This document shows positions 25,035 to 32,797 of a DNA stretch of 43,932 nt, piece after piece. Source of the stretch: an uncultured Chloroflexota bacterium. GTDB lineage: Bacteria; Chloroflexota; Anaerolineae; Anaerolineales; Villigracilaceae. Numbering within the stretch: position 1 is the stretch's first letter; every line of letters starts with the position of its first letter. The notes below the pieces were generated by a model. It was not told the DNA's origin, did no database searches, and saw only the letters and a list, made by a program, of their open reading frames with translations. A program made the position numbers and the translations under genes. The stretch is from contig CAADGT010000119.1 of the NCBI GenBank assembly GCA_900696595.1, forward strand, positions 1 through 43,932. The letters run 5' to 3'.

Positions 25035-25495
25035 CCCAGGTTTTATACGGACCCCGGCTGGGAAAAGAAGGCGAACTGCGCGTCGGATGCAGCGCGGTGA
25101 TTTTCGATCAAGCCCGTGAAAAAGTATTGCTCACCCAACGCGCGGACAATGGACATTGGTGCCTGCCCGGCGGCCACATGGAATCTGGCGAAAGCGCGGC
25201 GGAGGCGTGCGAGCGCGAAGTGTTGGAAGAGACCGGGCTGAAGGTGCGGGCGAAACGCCTGCTCGGCGTGTACAGCAACCCGGATCAACTGGTCATATAC
25301 AAAGACGGGAACAAGGCGTTCTTCGTTGTCCTGAATTTCGAAGCAGAAGTGTTGGAAGGCGAGGTTGGATTGAGCGAAGAAACAACCGCGTTCGGATGGT
25401 TCACCCCTGATGAGATGGATGCCATGCCGATCCACGCCAATCACACCCTGCGCGTAAGGGACGCTTTGCGCGAAGATTCCCCGGTCATGCGGTAA
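25031..25495 (+). CDS. Nudix hydrolase
   Basis: This is a 154-residue protein with a complete Nudix box (G48 to about residue 70: GHMESGESAAEACEREVLEE then TGL), matching G-x5-E-x7-R-E-U-x-E-E-x-G-U. The upstream LPGG and downstream GWFTPDEM are also typical. It would hydrolyse a nucleoside diphosphate derivative, perhaps an oxidised or modified nucleotide. The substrate cannot be deduced. The start overlaps the pirin stop. Confidence 0.92.
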   Translation: MTQVLYGPRLGKEGELRVGCSAVIFDQAREKVLLTQRADNGHWCLPGGHMESGESAAEACEREVLEETGLKVRAKRLLGVYSNPDQLVIYKDGNKAFFVVLNFEAEVLEGEVGLSEETTAFGWFTPDEMDAMPIHANHTLRVRDALREDSPVMR

Positions 25496-25513
25496 AAGGT
25501 TGGAGGAGGATTT

Positions 25514-26074
25514 ATGTTGAGCAGAGTTTCCGAAAAATTTTACGGCTGGGCAAAGGGCGGGCTCGTGATCGCCCTGCTGGTTCTAACCGGCTTCTTCGGC
25601 GGCTTTCTGATGCCGCTCATCGGCGGGCTGATGCAGGGCGGGCAGGGCGACATTCAACCGCTCGACACAATGCTTTTTGTCCCGCCGGACGAACTTTTCA
25701 ATATGATCGAAAAATACGGCGAATACGGGCGCGTCTTTTATCGCAACGCCGAACTGACGGCGGATATCGCCTACCCGATCGCCTATCTGTTTTTCTTCGC
25801 GCTGGCGATCTCATGGTTGTTTCAGCGCGGGTTCGCGCCAGAGAATCCCCTGCGGAAATTCAACGTCGTCCCGCTGGGCGCGTGGTTCTTCGACCTGCTC
25901 GAAAACCTTGCCATCGTCTTTCTGCTCTCGGTCTTTCCCTCAACGCCAACAGCCGTTGCCTGGCTTTTGTTCGCGTTCATCGCCTTGAAATGGATGTTCG
26001 CGCTGGCCTGCATCGTCCTCGTCCTCATCGGTCTGGCGGCGGCGCTGAAAAACGGATTTAGAAAGCGGGCTTAA
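25514..26074 (+). CDS. Unknown membrane protein (about four TM segments)
   Basis: This is a 186-residue protein with hydrophobic segments at about 14-40, 84-103, 119-141 and 149-178. A hydrophilic loop (GQGDIQPLDTMLFVPPDELF) after the first would face one side of the membrane. GGAGGA precedes ATG 25514. It follows the Nudix gene by 18 bp and is probably in the same transcript. Its stop overlaps that of the convergent methyltransferase by 4 bp. I do not recognise the family. Confidence 0.7.
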   Translation: MLSRVSEKFYGWAKGGLVIALLVLTGFFGGFLMPLIGGLMQGGQGDIQPLDTMLFVPPDELFNMIEKYGEYGRVFYRNAELTADIAYPIAYLFFFALAISWLFQRGFAPENPLRKFNVVPLGAWFFDLLENLAIVFLLSVFPSTPTAVAWLLFAFIALKWMFALACIVLVLIGLAAALKNGFRKRA

Positions 26075-26763
26075 ACAGCCAGATGCCAGACGCCGGTACA
26101 CTCAGGCAGGATGACCCATTCATTATCTCGAACCTTGTTTCCCAGTTCATCCCCAAAAAAGAAGCGCGAAAGTTCCTCCGCCTCGTCCAGCGATTCGAAT
26201 TTGTAATCGGTGCGAATCCACTTGAACTGGAATCCAGTTTCGTCCAGCCAGGGATAGAAATTCTCGAGATGCTCCAGCCGGACGGGCGACTCGTTCCCCG
26301 TGCCAAGCGATTCAAAGAGGACGATGCGACCGCCGGGCGTCAGGACGCGCCGCATTTCCGCCATCCACGTTTCCAGTTCTTCGCGCCAGGTGTCGGGATT
26401 CCAGACTGCAAGGTAACTGACGCTCCAGCCGGAGACCGCTAAATTTGCCGAATGATCCGCGACGGGGAGTTTGCGATGGTCGGCGATATCCGCCCGCCAG
26501 TTGGAGAGCCCGCTTTTGGCGAATTTCTGACGGCACACCCGCAACATCTCTTCCGAAATATCGAAAGCGTGGACGCTCTTAACCGCCGGGGCGAGCAGGC
26601 AGGCTAATCGTCCGGTGCCAGCCCCGAGGTCCAGGACGAGGCGGTCTTCGAGCGGGGTAATCTCCCGCAGGGATTTGAGGATATTCCCGGCGTAATCCTC
26701 CCGCGCAATCAGGGCTTCGTATTTATCCCCTTCGGTTTTGTAGATTTCTTCTTGAGTAGTCAT
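26071..26763 (-). CDS. Class I SAM-dependent methyltransferase
   Basis: This is a 230-residue protein with motif I LVLDLGAGTGRLACLL (about 42-57), an acidic motif II (VHAFDISEEML) and LTPGGRIVLFESLG as a later strand. It belongs to the methyltransferase type 11/25 group. The substrate is unknown. ATG 26763 is chosen because a TATAAT box lies 6 bases upstream, consistent with a leaderless mRNA; a longer frame to 26793 would run through that promoter. It is divergent from ybaK with only 20 bp between start codons. Confidence 0.85.
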   Translation of the reverse strand: MTTQEEIYKTEGDKYEALIAREDYAGNILKSLREITPLEDRLVLDLGAGTGRLACLLAPAVKSVHAFDISEEMLRVCRQKFAKSGLSNWRADIADHRKLPVADHSANLAVSGWSVSYLAVWNPDTWREELETWMAEMRRVLTPGGRIVLFESLGTGNESPVRLEHLENFYPWLDETGFQFKWIRTDYKFESLDEAEELSRFFFGDELGNKVRDNEWVILPECTGVWHLAV

Positions 26764-26769
26764 CCTGCC

Positions 26770-26777
26770 ATTATAAT
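26770..26777. promoter_or_regulatory. Palindromic -10 box serving two divergent leaderless genes
   Basis: ATTATAAT is its own reverse complement and gives TATAAT on both strands. The ATG of ybaK (26784) is exactly 6 bases from it on one side and the ATG of the methyltransferase (26763) exactly 6 bases on the other. RNA polymerase could start in either direction but hardly both at once. Confidence 0.7.
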
Positions 26778-26783
26778 TCGGGG

Positions 26784-27260
26784 ATGTCCACACTCTCCCC
26801 CTCCGCTCAGAAAATCCAAAATTTGTTGAAAGAACTCGGTTACGGCTATGTCGTGATCGAACACGCTGAATCCACCCGCACGGCGCAAGAGGCGGCCGAC
26901 CGCGCCGGGTGCGAACTTGGACAGATCGTCAAGTCGCTGATCTTCAAAGGGAAGACCTCCGGCAAACCGATTCTCGTGCTGGCGTCCGGCCCCAACCGTG
27001 TGAACGAAAAACGGATCGAAGAATATGCGGGCGAGCCGATCGGCAAAGCGGACGCGGATTTTGTCCGCGCCGTGACCGGCTTCGCCATCGGCGGCGTGCC
27101 GCCCATCGGTCACGCGCAACAAATGGAAACCTATCTCGACCAGGATTTCTTCAACTATCAGACCATCTGGGCGGCGGCGGGGACGCCCAACGCGATCTTT
27201 GAATTAAAGACGGACGATTTGCAAAAGATGACTGGAGGAAAAGCCGTTTCCATAAAGTGA
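26784..27260 (+). CDS. ybaK: YbaK/EbsC-type aminoacyl-tRNA deacylase
   Basis: This is a 158-residue single-domain editing protein (HIEHAESTRTAQEAA-like start, GQIVKSLIFKG, GFAIGGVPPIGH, NYQTIWAAAGTPNAIF). The YbaK family removes wrong amino acids from tRNA, typically Cys from tRNA-Pro. The conserved Lys in VKSLIF is present. It starts 6 bases after a TATAAT box, so the mRNA is probably leaderless and no ribosome binding site is visible. Confidence 0.92.
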   Translation: MSTLSPSAQKIQNLLKELGYGYVVIEHAESTRTAQEAADRAGCELGQIVKSLIFKGKTSGKPILVLASGPNRVNEKRIEEYAGEPIGKADADFVRAVTGFAIGGVPPIGHAQQMETYLDQDFFNYQTIWAAAGTPNAIFELKTDDLQKMTGGKAVSIK

Positions 27261-27305
27261 TTGTTTCGTCCTCAATGAATAAATCAAATCAACCGGGAGG
27301 CAGGT

Positions 27306-28046
27306 ATGAGCGATTTTTTTTCAGTCGAGTACACAGACGTTCCATTACAGTACTTCGGGAGCAAACACCTGATTGTTCTGGCGGGTTTCGCCCTGCTCTG
27401 GCTGTCATTCTTTTTCTTTCGCAATGCCTGGAATGAAAAACAGCGAAATGTAATTCTCAAGACGCTCGCCCTTGCGCTGGCGGTCAACGAGATTGGGCTT
27501 CACGCCTGGTCGGCGTATTGGGGCATTTGGAATATTCAAACCATGCTCCCATTGCATATATGCAGCGTGATGGTATGGGTCACGTCCTATACCGCGTTGA
27601 GCGGCAATCGCTCCATGTACGATTTCATGTATTTTCTGGGGATCGGCGGAGCGTTGCAAGCCTTGCTGACCCCGGCGGACGCCCTCAATTACGACCTGCC
27701 CCATTACCGCAGCCTGCAAGCATTTACCGCGCATGGATTACTGGTCACCATTCCGCTGTTCATGACCATCGTCGAAGGCTGCCGTCCCACGCTGGCGTCG
27801 TTCAAGCGCATCTTCATCTGGACGAACATCTACATGGTCGTCATCTTCTTCGTGAATCAAGCCATCGGCAGCAACTATCTATTCGTCGCGGCGAAACCGC
27901 CCTCCCCCACCCTGATGGACGCGCTCTCGCCGTGGCCCTGGTACATTCCGCAACTGGAGATACTGGCGTTCGTCATTTTCTCCATCATGTACCTGCCCTT
28001 CCTGATCAAGGATCGCGCGGCGGTTCGACAGGCGAACCCGGCTTGA
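27306..28046 (+). CDS. YwaF / TIGR02206-family integral membrane protein
   Basis: This 246-residue protein has about seven TM segments. Family marks are LPLHICSVMVW (about 80-90), GIGGALQALLTP, and the C-terminal NQAIGSNYLFVAAKPPSPTL then LSPWPWY. Function in the family is not established. GGGAGG lies before ATG 27306. It is not obviously in an operon with ybaK (45 bp gap) or the esterase (52 bp). Confidence 0.88.
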   Translation: MSDFFSVEYTDVPLQYFGSKHLIVLAGFALLWLSFFFFRNAWNEKQRNVILKTLALALAVNEIGLHAWSAYWGIWNIQTMLPLHICSVMVWVTSYTALSGNRSMYDFMYFLGIGGALQALLTPADALNYDLPHYRSLQAFTAHGLLVTIPLFMTIVEGCRPTLASFKRIFIWTNIYMVVIFFVNQAIGSNYLFVAAKPPSPTLMDALSPWPWYIPQLEILAFVIFSIMYLPFLIKDRAAVRQANPA

Positions 28047-28098
28047 TGACGGAGATAACAGTCGTGAGACTTTCGAGCCCGGTCGTCTCAATCTCAAT

Positions 28099-29028
28099 AT
28101 GAACACAACAAGGTTTTGGCCGATACTCGCGTGGGCGGCGCTCCTGCTCATGGCGGTTTCATGCAGGCGAGAAGCGGGCGGAATGACGGAAGGCGAAACG
28201 CTTCACACGCTCGCGCATAACGGCGCAGAGCGTTCGTATATTCTCCACACGCCGCCGGGTTTGGATTCTTCCGTTCCGGCTCCACTGGTGTTCATCCTGC
28301 ACGGCGGCGGGGGAAACGCGGAGAACGCCGTCCGCATGAGCGAAATGGACGCGGTCGCTGAAGGACACGGCTTCCTTGTCGTTTACCCCAATGGGTCGGG
28401 GCGCTTCGAGGGCAACCTCTTTACATGGAACGCCGGGTCATGTTGTGGCTTCGCGCAGGCAAATAACGCGGACGATGTCGGTTTCATCCGCGCTATTGTG
28501 GAAGACCTGCAAAACAGCGCCGCCATAGACCCAAAAAGAATCTACGCCGCGGGCATGTCCAACGGAGCCATGCTGTCCTACCGGCTGGCGTGCGAGGCGT
28601 CCGACCTTTTTGCCGCCGTCGCCCCGGTCGCCGGGACGTTGAACTTCAGTCCGTGCCAGCCGTCGCAACCGGTTGCCGTCATCCACTTTCACGGCGCGGC
28701 GGATGAGCATGTTCCCTTCGACGGCGGCAGGGGCGCGGAATCGGCCTCAGGCGCGGACTTTGTTTCAGTTCAAGATTCGCTCGATTTTTGGATCGCCTTT
28801 AATGGCTGTGATTCCCAGCCGCAGACCAATTCTTTTGAGGACATACAACATCAAGTTTGGGGCGGATGCGCGGATTCTTCCTCCGTTGAACTTTACACGA
28901 TCATCGGCGGGAAACATGCCTGGCCCGGCAGTCCGCGCCCCGGCTGGGTTGGGGGCGACGCGCCGACTCAATCCATCTCCGCCTCGAACCTGATGTGGGA
29001 ATTTTTCGCGGCTCATCCCAAGCCGTAA
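28099..29028 (+). CDS. Secreted lipoprotein esterase of the PHB depolymerase / feruloyl esterase (LpqC-like) family
   Basis: This is a 309-residue protein with an N-terminal lipoprotein signal (ILAWAALLLMAVSC, Cys22). The alpha/beta hydrolase has an oxyanion HGGGGNAENA, Ser154 in GMSNGAM, Asp202 in GAADEHVPF and His273 in GGKHAWPG. NAGSCCG and other Cys pairs suggest disulfides. It would cleave esters of polymers or of plant phenolics outside the cell. The gene begins the group of surface-anchored proteins that runs to 31667. Confidence 0.87.
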   Translation: MNTTRFWPILAWAALLLMAVSCRREAGGMTEGETLHTLAHNGAERSYILHTPPGLDSSVPAPLVFILHGGGGNAENAVRMSEMDAVAEGHGFLVVYPNGSGRFEGNLFTWNAGSCCGFAQANNADDVGFIRAIVEDLQNSAAIDPKRIYAAGMSNGAMLSYRLACEASDLFAAVAPVAGTLNFSPCQPSQPVAVIHFHGAADEHVPFDGGRGAESASGADFVSVQDSLDFWIAFNGCDSQPQTNSFEDIQHQVWGGCADSSSVELYTIIGGKHAWPGSPRPGWVGGDAPTQSISASNLMWEFFAAHPKP

Positions 29029-29146
29029 GCAGATGCGGCTCCATCGGGCTTTTGCCTCCCCGTACCAATGTGTCACAGCCGGTTTCGGTCATCGTCCATA
29101 AAATATAGGGGAAGCAAAAAAATAATTCCCACAGGAGCAATACATA

Positions 29147-30070
29147 ATGAATAAAGCAAAAATGATCGCCGGGATTCTGGCTACCGCGCTGGCGATCACA
29201 GCCTGCGGGGCGAATCCCCAGCCGACCCAGCCCCAAGCCGGGGCGGTCGAAACCATCGTCGCCGCAACCTTGCAGGCGGTCACGCAGGAAGCGTCAGGAC
29301 AATCCCCCGCCCCGACCTCGCAGGCCGTCTCGCCCGAGGCGGGGAGTCAACCCACTGCGCAACCCGCCGGAACGCCGGTCTCATTTCAAAACGTCAGTTT
29401 CATCATACCGCCCGGGCTCGCGGACGGCGCAACCCCCGAGGTTGTTCCGCTGGCGGACGAATCAACCGGCAGCGATCCCTGGGGCATGGCGCCCGAACAT
29501 ATTGTCTTTACGCTGACAAATTATCCCGCCATCGAGAATAACCCCACCGCAGCGACTCTGCATGTCTATCCCGCACAACCCTACGCAGACGTTAACCCCT
29601 GGGCGGCGAACAGCATCGAAAAATTGCGCGCTTTTCTGGCAAACCCCGGCGCGACAGTCGCCAACGACAACGCGCCCACCGTGCCGTTCCTCGGCGCCGC
29701 CGCCCAGCAATATGCCGCACAAATTCATGCGCTGGATTTCAACAACGGCAACGGCATTCGCATGATCTCGCAATACGGACAATTCCCCGGTCCCATTGCA
29801 AAAGATCACAGTTTCTATCATTATGAAGGATTGACCGCCGACGGCAAATATCTCGTCGCCGCGCGCTTCCCGCTTGTCCTACCCCTGCAATCCACTTCAG
29901 ACAATCCCTCCGCTGACGGGCCGGTATATCCCAGCGACATGTCAGATACCGCCGGATTGGAGGCATACTATCAAGGCATGACGGAAAAACTGAGCGCCGC
30001 CGATCCCAACTCCTTCCAACCCGCGCTTTCGCAACTGGACGCGCTCATCCAATCCATTCAAGTGAAATAG
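29147..30070 (+). CDS. Lipoprotein, paralogue A
   Basis: This is a 307-residue protein with signal MNKAKMIAGILATALAITAC (Cys20) and a Gln/Pro/Thr/Ala-rich linker. The folded domain from about residue 75 contains HALDFNNGNGIRMISQYGQF and HYEGLTADGKYLVAARFPL, which align with YRFLL and MYQGITDDEKYFVSF in the next gene, so the two are paralogues. AGGAG precedes the ATG. Function unknown. It is 6 bp upstream of paralogue B, so the two form an operon. Confidence 0.82.
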   Translation: MNKAKMIAGILATALAITACGANPQPTQPQAGAVETIVAATLQAVTQEASGQSPAPTSQAVSPEAGSQPTAQPAGTPVSFQNVSFIIPPGLADGATPEVVPLADESTGSDPWGMAPEHIVFTLTNYPAIENNPTAATLHVYPAQPYADVNPWAANSIEKLRAFLANPGATVANDNAPTVPFLGAAAQQYAAQIHALDFNNGNGIRMISQYGQFPGPIAKDHSFYHYEGLTADGKYLVAARFPLVLPLQSTSDNPSADGPVYPSDMSDTAGLEAYYQGMTEKLSAADPNSFQPALSQLDALIQSIQVK

Positions 30071-30076
30071 GATGCG

Positions 30077-30904
30077 ATGACTCGCAGGACGATTCTAACG
30101 CTGACGCTTCTCCTCCTTGCCGGATGCGCGCCCGCCTCTCCCCCGCCCGAAACGGATTTAACAACCCAGACTCAACCGCCGCCGGAATCGCCGTCCACGA
30201 CGCCCCAGCCAACCGAAACAGAACCCGCTGTCCCTGAGATCGAGGCGCAGAACGTATTCACATTCGACGAGATGGGAATCGCCGTCGGCTTCGATTTTCC
30301 CGAAGGGTTTTCAGAGGCTATGCTGACGGGCGCTGCGGGCGTTTACGAACCGAACGCTCCCTATGATCTGCCGTACCCGCCGCGCGCCTATATACTGTTT
30401 ACCGCCAACCCCGGCGACGATATGAAGGTCAGCGGCATCCGCGTCTTCCGCGTCGAAGATATCAACGCGCTCCAGGCAGGCGTGGTGGAAAATCTTTTCG
30501 CCGTTCTGGAGGGACAGGCGGATCATCACAACGATTTTCCGCGGCTGGCCGGCGCGGGCAACCTGATAGACGCGCAATTAACACCGCTGGACTTTGAAAA
30601 CGGCATGGGCTATCGCTTCCTGCTCACCAAATCGTTTTCCGCCGACCCGCTCCAAAACTCCTCCATGACGTACATGTATCAGGGCATCACAGACGACGAG
30701 AAATATTTCGTTTCCTTCATCGCCAGCGTGGAGGCGCCTTTCCTCGCGCAATATGTAAACCAGCCGTTGACGACCGTGGAAGAGTTCGAAGCGTTCTATT
30801 TGAAAATCAACGGCGAGGTAGACGCCGCGGACGAAAGCCAGTTCGCGCCTTCGCTCGCCGTTTTGGATGCCCTGGTCGCATCCGTTATTGCGATCGAGAA
30901 GTGA
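30077..30904 (+). CDS. Lipoprotein, paralogue B
   Basis: This is a 275-residue protein with signal TLTLLLLAGCAP (lipobox LAGC, Cys16) and a linker of the form PPPESPSTTPQPTETEP. The domain resembles that of paralogue A (LTPLDFENGMGYRFLL, SSMTYMYQGITDDEKYF). The location outside the membrane is well supported, the role is not. It is followed by a possible 20-residue frame and an SH3-type lipoprotein. Confidence 0.82.
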   Translation: MTRRTILTLTLLLLAGCAPASPPPETDLTTQTQPPPESPSTTPQPTETEPAVPEIEAQNVFTFDEMGIAVGFDFPEGFSEAMLTGAAGVYEPNAPYDLPYPPRAYILFTANPGDDMKVSGIRVFRVEDINALQAGVVENLFAVLEGQADHHNDFPRLAGAGNLIDAQLTPLDFENGMGYRFLLTKSFSADPLQNSSMTYMYQGITDDEKYFVSFIASVEAPFLAQYVNQPLTTVEEFEAFYLKINGEVDAADESQFAPSLAVLDALVASVIAIEK

Positions 30905-30915
30905 GGAGAACCGTC

Positions 30916-30978
30916 ATGCCGATTTACCGTAAACGACGGTACGGGAAATACATCAATCCACAATGGAGTATGTCATGA
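30916..30978 (+). CDS. Possible 20-residue basic peptide upstream of the SH3 lipoprotein
   Basis: An ATG at 30916, eight bases after GAGGAG, opens a frame MPIYRKRRYGKY then INPQWSMS, ending in a TGA that overlaps the ATG of the next gene (ATGA, 30975-30978). The ribosome binding site and the overlap suggest real translation, perhaps as a coupling leader. Nothing else supports it. Confidence 0.35.
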   Translation: MPIYRKRRYGKYINPQWSMS

Positions 30979-31667
30979 AGCGTTACGCCCGCATCCTGGT
31001 CGTTATAAGCCTGTTCGTCGCTTCCTGCAATATGCCGACAACGGGAGACGCCGCCGACCCGGCGGTGGCAACTTCAGCCGCCATGACCGTTCAAGCCGCA
31101 TTGAATCAATCCCCGCTCGCCAGCCCCACCGCCGGGGAAGATCCTCCATCCGGCGAAAATCCCTCCGCAAGTTTCGAAGATGTGACCAATTGCCGCACGG
31201 GCCCCGGGGTGAACTACCCGCCCGTGACGCAGATTCAGCCCGGCGTATCCGTCGAGATCGTGGGTTTTCTTCCGCCCGGTTTCTGGGTCGTGAAGACCGA
31301 TAAAGGCGAATGTTGGGTGGCGGGACAATTCGTAACGCCAACGGGAGACGTCAGCGCTGTGGCGACCGTCACCGCCCCACCCCTGCCGGAAGGCGGCGCG
31401 CCGCAGGGTGTCAGCCTTCAAAAATGGGACATCTCCTGTAATTATGAAACGAACCAGGCGAATGTCGCAATTCGCTGGGCGGACAAGGAAGACGAAACCG
31501 GCTATCGCGTCGTTCGCAACGATATAGTGATTGCGGAACTCCCCGCAAACGTCGCAGCGTTCACAGAGACGATTACCTTGCTGCCGGGCCAGACTGTAGG
31601 TTATCGAATCATCGCCTTCAACCCTGCCGGAGACGCCAGCAGCAAGACGATCTCGCTGGGGTGCTGA
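30975..31667 (+). CDS. Lipoprotein with bacterial SH3-type domain and C-terminal Fn3-like domain
   Basis: This is a 230-residue protein with signal YARILVVISLFVASC (Cys18). After a short linker, residues about 65-120 are an SH3b-like domain (NCRTGPGVNYPPVTQIQPG, ending GECWVAGQFV), a fold that often binds cell wall peptides. The C-terminal part (ADKEDETGYRVVRNDIVIAE) resembles a fibronectin type III strand pattern and ends in Cys. ATG 30975 is preferred over 30963 because GGAG lies before it. A terminator follows. Confidence 0.82.
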   Translation: MKRYARILVVISLFVASCNMPTTGDAADPAVATSAAMTVQAALNQSPLASPTAGEDPPSGENPSASFEDVTNCRTGPGVNYPPVTQIQPGVSVEIVGFLPPGFWVVKTDKGECWVAGQFVTPTGDVSAVATVTAPPLPEGGAPQGVSLQKWDISCNYETNQANVAIRWADKEDETGYRVVRNDIVIAELPANVAAFTETITLLPGQTVGYRIIAFNPAGDASSKTISLGC

Positions 31668-31686
31668 TCGCCCTGAATTCCCGCAA

Positions 31687-31715
31687 CCGCCCGCCTCGCA
31701 AACGGGCGGTTTTTA
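31687..31715 (+). terminator. Rho-independent terminator after the lipoprotein genes
   Basis: CCGCCCG (31687-31693) and CGGGCGG (31703-31709) form a 7-bp GC stem, followed directly by TTTTTA. It ends the transcript of the lipoprotein group. Confidence 0.85.
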
Positions 31716-31727
31716 TATACAGGACCT

Positions 31728-31800
31728 GATTGCCCTTCACTTTCAAAATTGAGACGCAGATGAACGCTGATTTACGCTGATCCAAGAGAGAGAATCCGCG
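31728..31800. repeat. Distant copy of the GATTACCTT dispersed repeat
   Basis: It matches the copy at 911-980 over about 70 bp with few differences (TTTCAAAATTG, CGCAGATGAACGC, TTTACGCTGATC, AGAGAGA in the same order). It sits between the terminator and the gbsR-type promoter. Confidence 0.75.
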
Positions 31801-31836
31801 TTTTTCTGCCTCCGGCAAGACGCCGGTTTTCAGCCC

Positions 31837-31865
31837 TTGACACATAAAAATTCTCATCATATACT
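31837..31865 (+). promoter_or_regulatory. Sigma-70-type promoter of the GbsR-like gene
   Basis: A perfect -35 TTGACA (31837-31842), a 17-bp spacer and TATACT (31860-31865) make this the best promoter match in the window. The start codon is 39 bp downstream, with an AGGAAA ribosome binding site. Confidence 0.88.
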
Positions 31866-31867
31866 GT

Positions 31868-31885
31868 GTTTAGTATTTACTAAAC
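31868..31885. promoter_or_regulatory. Perfect 18-bp operator-like palindrome at the transcription start
   Basis: GTTTAGTA-TT-TACTAAAC begins 2 bp after the -10 box and covers the expected transcription start. A MarR/GbsR-type dimer bound here would block the promoter, so autoregulation by the following gene is likely (inference). Confidence 0.8.
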
Positions 31886-31904
31886 GCTCTAAACAGGAAA
31901 CCTC

Positions 31905-32435
31905 ATGCCAATCAAACTTCCCCAATTGAAAAGAGACTTCACTGAAAACCTGAGCCAGATCAGCCGGTTTTGGGGCTTTCCCAAGGGGATGGGCGCGATC
32001 TTCGCCGCGCTTTACCTCTCCCCCGCCCCGCTTTCGCTGGATGAGATCGTCGCGCAGACGGGACTCACCAAAGGCGCGATCAGCGCCGAAGTGCGGACGC
32101 TGGCGCGCATGGGTCTCGTCCATCGCTCGACGAAACTCGGCGACCGCAAGGATTATTACGAGGCGGAGGCGGATTTTTACGCCGCCATCCGCGCGATTTT
32201 GAAGGAGCGGCAAAACAGCGAGTTTGACCGGGCGCTGCGCGGGGTGAGGGAAATTCTGGAGAAACTGGAATCAGGCTCCGTGTCGGGGGAAGAGGCGGAG
32301 GTGGAATTCATCTGTCAGCGCGTGAAAGCCCTGCAGGAATTCTTCAACGCCATAGACAGCCTGTCCAATGCGGTCATCAAACTGGAGAAGTTGGGGGCTT
32401 CCAATGTCGTCAAAATCCTCGGCGTTTTGAACTAG
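31905..32435 (+). CDS. GbsR/MarR-family transcriptional regulator
   Basis: This is a 176-residue winged-helix protein. The HTH is at about 37-75 (LSLDEIVAQTGLTKGAISAE, VRTLARMGLVHR) with a wing STKLGDRKDYYEAE and a long helical C-terminus for dimerisation. It resembles the GbsR group, which in Bacillus represses betaine synthesis genes in response to choline. Here the neighbours do not include those genes, so a betaine role should not be assumed. It likely represses its own operon with the next two genes, through the palindrome at 31868. Confidence 0.88.
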   Translation: MPIKLPQLKRDFTENLSQISRFWGFPKGMGAIFAALYLSPAPLSLDEIVAQTGLTKGAISAEVRTLARMGLVHRSTKLGDRKDYYEAEADFYAAIRAILKERQNSEFDRALRGVREILEKLESGSVSGEEAEVEFICQRVKALQEFFNAIDSLSNAVIKLEKLGASNVVKILGVLN

Positions 32436-32443
32436 GAGAACCC

Positions 32444-32797
32444 ATGAATACCGTTTTGTATTTCGCGCTTCAAATCGTCCTGACGATCGTCATCGTCGGA
32501 CTCATCGTCGGATACCTGCGCCCGTTCCTGAAAAGGATACTGGTTGACCTGTGCGGCGCGGAAGAGCGCGCGCAGTTTTGGACGGCGTTTTCCAACATTT
32601 TACTTTTCGGGCTGCCGCTTCTGTTTTCGCTGAATTTTCACCCCGCCGCCGAAAACAATGAAGAATTGATCTTCGAGATCGCGGGGAAGATCAGCGGAAA
32701 CCTTGGCGCATTGCTATTTGCCTTGATCGGCGTTGGGGTCTTTGTCTCCTTCTTTGCGCTGTTTGCGCCCAGAACTCCGAAAGCCGAGGCAAAATGA
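32444..32797 (+). CDS. Small membrane protein with three TM segments
   Basis: This is a 117-residue protein with hydrophobic segments at about 4-28, 47-63 and 84-108. AGGAG precedes ATG 32444. Its TGA overlaps the ATG of the next gene (ATGA). I do not recognise the family. It belongs to the three-gene operon of the GbsR-like regulator. Confidence 0.75.
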   Translation: MNTVLYFALQIVLTIVIVGLIVGYLRPFLKRILVDLCGAEERAQFWTAFSNILLFGLPLLFSLNFHPAAENNEELIFEIAGKISGNLGALLFALIGVGVFVSFFALFAPRTPKAEAK

